Program-made: the position numbers and the translations under genes
The notes under the pieces: generated by a model
Seen by the model: the letters and a program-made list of their open reading frames with translations, nothing else
Told to the model about the DNA's origin: nothing
Databases searched by the model: none
Part shown: piece by piece, positions 6,884-10,114 of the stretch
Layout: each line of letters opens with the position of its first letter
Position numbering within the stretch: position 1 is the stretch's first letter
Assembly (NCBI GenBank): GCA_003150035.1
Contig: QALR01000006.1
Coordinates: 1 to 10,114 of the forward strand
Direction of reading: 5' to 3'
DNA: 10,114 bases
Origin: Clostridiales bacterium
GTDB lineage: Bacteria > Bacillota > Clostridia > Oscillospirales > CAG-272

Positions 6884-7666
6884 TTACGAACCAAAAACTG
6901 CCTTCGGAATGGCGTCCGTCGGGAGAGGATGACATACCTTCTCTCTCCGGAAAAGCGCAAGATATTCTCGGTTTCCGTCTCCGCCCGTGATAGGAGAGGG
7001 AATGACGGCTTCCGGATAAAGGCCATATTCTCTTGCGGCAGAAAAGAGAGAGGTGATAACGGCAGCATGAACCCTTCGGTCGCGAACAATCCCGTTTTTC
7101 CCGAGCTTGTCGCGTCCCGCCTCAAACTGCGGCTTGATCAGCGTGACAAAAACGCCCCCGCAGTCAAGAAGCTTTGCCACGGCCGGATAAATCAGCGTCT
7201 GTGAGATAAAAGAAAGATCGCAGACTACAAGGTCGGGGCGGGAGACGATATCCTCCGGAGTCAGTGAGCGCGCGTTGACACCCTCCATAGAGATGACCCG
7301 CGGATCGGTCCTGAGAGAGGGAGCAAGCTGTCCGTGGCCGACATCCACGGCGATAACGCGCGCGGCGCCATGCTGCAGAAGGCAGTCTGTAAAGCCTCCG
7401 GTGGAAGCGCCGAGATCCAATGCCACCTTTCCTTCAACGCCAATGGAAAACGCAGCAATGGCAGCTTCTAGTTTCATACCGCCGCGGCTCACATACCGGG
7501 AAGGATTTTGAACCTCTATCAAAGAAGGGCTGGTAGAATCCGGAATTTCCTGCGAAGGCTTTTTGATGGGAACCGTACCGACGGTCACACCCGAGGCTAT
7601 CAGCGCCGCCGCGTGGCTTCTGCTTTTGGCGAACCCGTGGACAAAAAGAAAACGGTCGGCGCGCAT
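6884..7666 (-). CDS. tlyA: TlyA-family rRNA 2'-O-ribose methyltransferase
   Basis: A 260-residue protein with an N-terminal S4 RNA-binding domain (about 1-60) joined to a SAM-dependent FtsJ/RrmJ-like methyltransferase domain. Key motifs: YVSRGGMKL (58-66), SAM motif DLGASTGG (84-91), LVVCDLSF (146-153) and LIKPQFE (176-182). The catalytic tetrad is Lys65, Asp150, Lys178 and Glu234, with the same spacing as the tetrad I recall for Mycobacterium TlyA (69/154/182/238). In that genus the enzyme methylates 16S and 23S rRNA and affects capreomycin sensitivity. Many homologues in this phylum are still named putative hemolysin, a label not supported by these motifs. An AAGGAAGGG site lies 4 bases before the ATG. 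First gene of the operon, with a promoter about 100 bases upstream. Confidence 0.94.
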   Translation of the reverse strand: MRADRFLFVHGFAKSRSHAAALIASGVTVGTVPIKKPSQEIPDSTSPSLIEVQNPSRYVSRGGMKLEAAIAAFSIGVEGKVALDLGASTGGFTDCLLQHGAARVIAVDVGHGQLAPSLRTDPRVISMEGVNARSLTPEDIVSRPDLVVCDLSFISQTLIYPAVAKLLDCGGVFVTLIKPQFEAGRDKLGKNGIVRDRRVHAAVITSLFSAAREYGLYPEAVIPSPITGGDGNREYLALFRREKVCHPLPTDAIPKAVFGS

Positions 7667-7768
7667 GGAACCCTTCCTTTCTTTTGCGTGAATGCGGTTT
7701 CTCAGAATTTATGGTATACGTTTTTTCATTTTTCCGGCATTTCTCTGGAAACCCGGAATGCTTTTTCT

Positions 7769-7797
7769 ATTATATCATATTCCGGATTGTGATTCAA
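7769..7797 (-). promoter_or_regulatory. Promoter of the tlyA–nadK–argR–recN operon
   Basis: On the minus strand, TTGAAT (7792-7797), a 17-base spacer and a perfect TATAAT (7769-7774). The start is predicted near 7762. The arms CCGGAAT/ATTCCGG (7753-7759 and 7779-7785) flank the -10 and could form an operator. Confidence 0.8.
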
Positions 7798-7841
7798 GAG
7801 AAGTATGAAAGATTTTGCTTGATTTTTGCATATAAGTTCGC

Positions 7842-7869
7842 CCAGCTTGTATAAAAATACAAATGCTGG
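7842..7869. repeat. Inverted repeat between the divergent promoters
   Basis: CCAGC plus TTGTAT (7842-7852) is complementary to ATACAA plus GCTGG (7857-7862 and 7865-7869), with an AAAA loop and a two-base bulge. It gives 11 base pairs in total. It lies 29 bases before the rightward -35 and 45 bases before the leftward -35. No T-run follows in either direction, so a regulator-binding site is more likely than a terminator. Confidence 0.5.
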
Positions 7870-7897
7870 CATCATCCATAACTTTGCGGTTTTCTTG

Positions 7898-7926
7898 TTT
7901 ACAGCGTTGCCTTTCTGTGGTATAAT
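7898..7926 (+). promoter_or_regulatory. Promoter of the yitT-like gene
   Basis: TTTACA (7898-7903), a 17-base spacer and TATAAT (7921-7926), with TG one base upstream of the -10 (extended -10). The start is predicted near 7933, giving a leader of roughly 70 bases. Confidence 0.8.
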
Positions 7927-8000
7927 CATTCAAAGAGGATCTGCGATTGCTTCGTTATAGGGAAGGTGTAAAAACAAGTGAAAAGGAGAGGCGCTCTGAT

Positions 8001-8879
8001 ATGAAAATCCAAGCGAAGATAAACAGAAGTATTATCATAGAATTTTTCATACTGACGGCAGGTTCCGTGATTACGGCTGCAGGCGTATATTTTTTCAAAA
8101 TGCCAAATCATTTTTCGATGGGGGGCTTCAGCGGTCTTTCGATCCTGCTCGCGGAACTATTTTCCATCAATACCTCTTTGCTGGTTACCGTTTTGAATTT
8201 ACTTTCTCTTGCCGTAGGTTTCCTTTTTCTTGGGTGGGGCGTCGGCGGCAAAACCATATACTGTACGCTTCTTTATACGGGAATGGTCAATGTGTTCGAG
8301 TGGATCTATCCGATAGATGCGGGCACTACTTTGACGGGTGAAGTGGTTTTAGAGCTAGTCGCTGCTAGCCTGCTTGGCGCCGTCGGGGCGGGGTTGCTTT
8401 TCAAATGTGGGGGCAGCACCGGCGGCACGGATATCATTGCTCTTGTGCTTCGCAAATTCACCAGCGCCGATATCAGTTTTTGCATGATGATTGCCGACGG
8501 GCTCATTGTCGCGGCGTCTTTCTTTGTATTTGATGTAAAAACGGGAATTTGTTCAATTATCGGAATGCTCATCAAGACCTCTCTTGTCCAGACGGTAGTG
8601 GACAGTCTGAACCGCCGCAAAAGTCTTATTATCATCACAACGGCGCCGCATGAAATCGTAACCTATATCACGGAAACGCTGCATCGTTCCGCCACCATAT
8701 GGGATGCGCAGGGCGCCTTTACGGACACGGATAGGGCTGTTATCTTTTCGGCAATGACGACCTATCAGGCGGCGAAGCTTCGGGATTTTGCCAAGACGGT
8801 GGATGAGCATGCCTTTGTCACCATCAATAAAACAAGCGAAATTTACGGAAAGGGCTTTTTGCCGTTCGGGAGAAATTAG
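8001..8879 (+). CDS. YitT family membrane protein (DUF161 + DUF2179)
   Basis: Integral membrane protein of 292 residues. The N-terminal two-thirds contains about five to six hydrophobic segments (around 11-31, 42-56, 59-79, 85-100, 114-135, 157-177). Two conserved glycine-rich blocks are present, SMGGFSGLSILL (39-50) and CGGSTGGTDIIA (136-147), typical of the YitT/YvjA/YpjC group. The C-terminal soluble domain (about 206-287, ending HAFVTINKTSEIYGKGF) is the DUF2179 type, which resembles small ligand-binding folds. The transported or sensed substrate is not established for the family, so no function is asserted. The ATG at 8001 is preferred because GGAGAGG lies 9 bases upstream, and it places the first helix about ten residues in. 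A TTG at 7947 would add 18 charged residues. It has its own promoter and terminator and is therefore probably monocistronic. Confidence 0.92.
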   Translation: MKIQAKINRSIIIEFFILTAGSVITAAGVYFFKMPNHFSMGGFSGLSILLAELFSINTSLLVTVLNLLSLAVGFLFLGWGVGGKTIYCTLLYTGMVNVFEWIYPIDAGTTLTGEVVLELVAASLLGAVGAGLLFKCGGSTGGTDIIALVLRKFTSADISFCMMIADGLIVAASFFVFDVKTGICSIIGMLIKTSLVQTVVDSLNRRKSLIIITTAPHEIVTYITETLHRSATIWDAQGAFTDTDRAVIFSAMTTYQAAKLRDFAKTVDEHAFVTINKTSEIYGKGFLPFGRN

Positions 8880-8967
8880 AAGGACGTCGGTTTCCGCCGG
8901 GAAGATGGTTTTTATAAAGCAATGACAGACGGGGCGTACATGGCAGCTTCCCGAATGAAAGGATGAA

Positions 8968-8996
8968 AGCAGCGCGGCATCGCCGCGCTGCTTTTT
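8968..8996 (+). terminator. Rho-independent terminator of the yitT-like gene
   Basis: An 11-bp perfect GC-rich stem (8968-8978 with 8982-8992, arm AGCAGCGCGGC), a 3-base loop and a TTTTT run. It ends only 3 bases before the left end of the IS200 copy. The 88 bases between the stop codon and this hairpin hold nothing recognisable. Confidence 0.93.
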
Positions 8997-9024
8997 GATT
9001 GGCGTCTTCAGACGAGGAAATAAA

Positions 9025-9043
9025 CCCCCGGTTCTACCGGGGG
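9025..9043. repeat. Left-end hairpin of the IS200 element
   Basis: CCCCCGG (9025-9031) and CCGGGGG (9037-9043) form a 7-bp stem with loop TTCTA, about 25 bases inside the left end. In this family TnpA recognises such hairpins in single-stranded DNA. The same structure recurs at 9788-9806 in copy 2. Confidence 0.8.
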
Positions 9044-9102
9044 AAGAGAAAAAGCTTCAGCGATGAAAAAAACGGCGAGCTAGATGCGAGCCGAAAACTC
9101 CA

Positions 9103-9111
9103 TGGTATAAT
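9103..9111 (+). promoter_or_regulatory. Extended -10 element before tnpA
   Basis: TGGTATAAT is a perfect -10 with the TGn extension. No good -35 is visible 16-18 bases upstream, consistent with a weak promoter, as is usual for IS200 elements. The start is predicted near 9118, inside the GCGGT/ACCGC hairpin before the ribosome binding site. Confidence 0.55.
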
Positions 9112-9115
9112 AAAA

Positions 9116-9130
9116 GCGGTTTGACACCGC
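9116..9130 (+). promoter_or_regulatory. 5' UTR hairpin upstream of the tnpA ribosome binding site
   Basis: GCGGT (9116-9120) and ACCGC (9126-9130) form a 5-bp stem with loop TTGAC, ending 8 bases before the GGAGGAG site. The bases 9119-9131 are also perfectly complementary to 9668-9680 downstream of tnpA. This suggests a possible structural control of transposase translation; it is not demonstrated. Confidence 0.4.
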
Positions 9131-9148
9131 AGAACTATGGAGGAGAAA

Positions 9149-9628
9149 ATGAAGGAAAATAACGAGATAAAAAGCACAGCGCATTCAAAGTACAGATGTC
9201 AATACCATATAGTATTTGCGCCGAAGTTTAGGCGGAAAGAAATATATGGGCAGTTGAGGAAAGACATAGGAGAGATATTGAGAAAGCTATGCGAACAGAA
9301 AGGGGTAGAGATCATAGAAGCAGAAGCATGTCCAGACCACATACATATGCTTGTGAGCATCCCACCCTACATAAGTATAGCACAATTCATGGGATATCTC
9401 AAGGGGAAAAGCAGTTTGATGATATTTGATCGACATGCAAATCTGAAATACAAGTACGGATCGAGAAATTTCTGGTGCAGGGGATATTACGTGGACACAG
9501 TAGGAAGGAACAAGAAAGTAATTGCGGAATATATCCGAAACCAATTAGAAGAAGATTATACTTTGGATCAAATGTCGATCAAGGAATACACTGACCCGTT
9601 TACGGGTAGCAAGAATCGCAAGGCATAA
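9149..9628 (+). CDS. tnpA: IS200/IS605 family transposase TnpA (Y1 HUH)
   Basis: Single-strand-specific transposase of 159 residues that excises and inserts the element through a 5' phosphotyrosine intermediate, acting as a dimer. Seen: the N-terminal strand KYRCQYHIVFAPKFRR (14-29), the HUH motif as DHIHM with His64 and His66, the GYYVDTVG block (112-119), and the catalytic helix YIRNQ with Tyr128 and metal-binding Gln132. These spacings agree with those I recall for IS608 TnpA (His64, His66, Tyr127, Gln131), so the enzyme looks intact. The ATG at 9149 follows GGAGGAG by 3 bases. An ATG at 9137 overlaps that site and is not favoured. The gene is A-rich compared with the host genes, suggesting acquisition. 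Confidence 0.96.
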   Translation: MKENNEIKSTAHSKYRCQYHIVFAPKFRRKEIYGQLRKDIGEILRKLCEQKGVEIIEAEACPDHIHMLVSIPPYISIAQFMGYLKGKSSLMIFDRHANLKYKYGSRNFWCRGYYVDTVGRNKKVIAEYIRNQLEEDYTLDQMSIKEYTDPFTGSKNRKA

Positions 9629-9654
9629 AAAAGACAGCCGCACGTGAGCGGCTG
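9627..9654 (-). terminator. Leftward terminator facing into tnpA
   Basis: CAGCCGC (9635-9641) and GCGGCTG (9648-9654) form a 7-bp stem. On the minus strand it is followed by TCTTTTTTA, whereas no T-run follows on the plus strand. It overlaps the tnpA stop region. It would stop transcription entering antisense to tnpA, or end an antisense RNA starting near the right end. Confidence 0.65.
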
Positions 9655-9687
9655 CCTGTGATGATAATGCGGTGTCAAACTTTCTGT

Positions 9688-9729
9688 GCCCCTTTAGGGG
9701 CTCTGCCTGTAGTTGCCCCTTTTAGGGGC
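9688..9729. repeat. Two tandem GCCCC/GGGGC mini-hairpins near the IS right end
   Basis: GCCCCTTTAGGGGC (9688-9701) and GCCCCTTTTAGGGGC (9715-9729) are near-identical short palindromes 13 bases apart, upstream of the right-end hairpin. Their role is unknown. They are not required for the basic IS200 end structure. Confidence 0.6.
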
Positions 9730-9737
9730 TGGGCAAG

Positions 9738-9755
9738 CCACCGGTTTACCGGTGG
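9738..9755. repeat. Right-end hairpin of the IS200 element
   Basis: CCACCGG (9738-9744) and CCGGTGG (9749-9755) form a 7-bp stem with loop TTTA. It is followed by TTCTGAC, where the element ends. It is the expected right-end TnpA binding structure. Confidence 0.8.
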
Positions 9756-9762
9756 TTCTGAC

Positions 9763-10114
9763 TGGCGTCTTCAGACGAGGAAATAAACCCCCGGTTCTAC
9801 CGGGGGAAGAGAAAAAGCTTCAGCGATGAAAAAAACGGCGAGCTAGATGCGAGCCGAAAACTCCATGGTATAATAAAAGCGGTTTGACACCGCAGAACTA
9901 TGGAGGAGAAAATGAAGGAAAATAACGAGATAAAAAGCACAGCGCATTCAAAGTACAGATGTCAATACCATATAGTATTTGCGCCGAAGTTTAGGCGGAA
10001 AGAAATATATGGGCAGTTGAGGAAAGACATAGGAGAGATATTGAGAAAGCTATGCGAACAGAAAGGGGTAGAGATCATAGAAGCAGAAGCATGTCCAGAC
10101 CACATACATATGCT
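9763..10114 (+). mobile_element. IS200-type insertion sequence, copy 2 (cut by window end)
   Basis: All 352 bases match copy 1 (9000-9351) by eye, in the same orientation, with no bases between the right end of copy 1 and the left end of copy 2. The remaining part lies beyond the window. Identity suggests a very recent event. Confidence 0.93.
9912..10114 (+). CDS. tnpA: IS200/IS605 family transposase TnpA, 5' part of copy 2
   Basis: First 67 complete codons of a second tnpA, identical in sequence to the copy beginning at 9149 and running off the window just after the HUH motif DHIHM. It has the same GGAGGAG site and the same extended -10 (9866-9874). Whether the rest is intact cannot be seen. 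Confidence 0.93.
   Translation, partial: MKENNEIKSTAHSKYRCQYHIVFAPKFRRKEIYGQLRKDIGEILRKLCEQKGVEIIEAEACPDHIHM

Larger units (their letters stand above)
7667..8000. other. Divergent intergenic control region between tlyA and yitT-like gene
   Basis: This 334-base AT-rich gap holds no convincing gene. It contains a leftward promoter (7769-7797) and a rightward promoter (7898-7926), whose -35 elements are 100 bases apart, plus an imperfect hairpin or operator-like inverted repeat between them (7842-7869). A second 7-bp inverted repeat spans the leftward -10. The roughly 95-base leader before tlyA shows no recognisable riboswitch or terminator. A TTG-started extension of the yitT-like frame from 7947 is possible but less likely than the ATG at 8001. 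Confidence 0.7.
9000..9762 (+). mobile_element. IS200-type insertion sequence, copy 1 (complete, 763 bp)
   Basis: The boundaries come from the second copy: identity between the two starts at base 9000/9763, so the repeating unit is 763 bp. The element carries one gene, tnpA, and no terminal inverted repeats or target duplication, as in the IS200/IS605 family. Instead each end holds a subterminal hairpin: left CCCCCGG/CCGGGGG (9025-9043), right CCACCGG/CCGGTGG (9738-9755). The left flank is TTGAT (8995-8999) and the right end reads CTGAC. This pair resembles the left and right cleavage sites I recall for ISDra2 (TTGAT and TTGAC). No tnpB or omega-RNA is present, so it is an IS200-like, single-gene element. 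It may be a little longer than classical IS200 because of extra hairpins near the right end. Confidence 0.9.

Noticed and set aside
6884..7666. Annotation as a hemolysin
   Set aside because: The methyltransferase tetrad and S4 domain are intact. The hemolysin name is historical and nothing here supports a pore-forming role.
9688..9755. Hairpin cluster as a CRISPR-like or omega-RNA structure
   Set aside because: Only two short palindromes and one end hairpin occur, without spacers, and there is no tnpB or iscB gene in the visible sequence.

Overview
The window reads as a chromosomal segment of a low-to-mid GC member of the Bacillota (Firmicutes), most likely a Clostridia-type anaerobe. The evidence is a tyrosine T-box leader, the tlyA–nadK–argR–recN gene order typical of that phylum, strong AGGAGG-type ribosome binding sites, sigma-A-like promoters and a YitT-family membrane protein. 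Species cannot be named from the sequence.

Layout, left to right. Bases 1-128 hold the start of a lipoprotein gene on the minus strand that leaves the window. Upstream of it, 197-389 contains what looks like a self-contained short transcription unit on the minus strand: a good promoter, a 32-codon GTG reading frame or structured RNA, and a strong hairpin terminator. tyrS follows (minus, 513-1736), preceded by a complete tyrosine T-box leader with its own promoter (about 1752-2056). Further upstream on the same strand are a small two-helix membrane protein with a TTG start (2062-2559) and a GH29 alpha-L-fucosidase lacking a signal peptide (2608-3693). The housekeeping operon recN, argR, nadK, tlyA occupies 3731-7666, transcribed leftwards from a promoter at 7769-7797. 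A 334-base divergent intergenic region separates tlyA from a rightward yitT-like gene (8001-8879), which ends in a strong terminator.

From base 9000 to the end are two directly adjacent, same-orientation copies of a 763-bp IS200-type element. The first is complete (9000-9762). The second is cut by the window edge after 352 bases and matches the first at every base present. The first copy sits immediately after the yitT terminator T-run, next to TTGAT. The second sits exactly at the right end of the first.

Functional picture. The tlyA–nadK–argR–recN operon joins rRNA 2'-O-methylation, NADP synthesis, arginine regulation and DNA repair, a conserved but mechanistically loose grouping. The fucosidase and the small membrane protein trail behind recN and look like lineage-specific additions. 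The tyrS attenuator doubles as a terminator for read-through from that side. The two observations most deserving follow-up are the orphan transcript upstream of the lipoprotein gene and the regulatory architecture and tandem junction of the IS200 copies. No CRISPR array, tRNA, rRNA, defence island or new enzyme system is visible.
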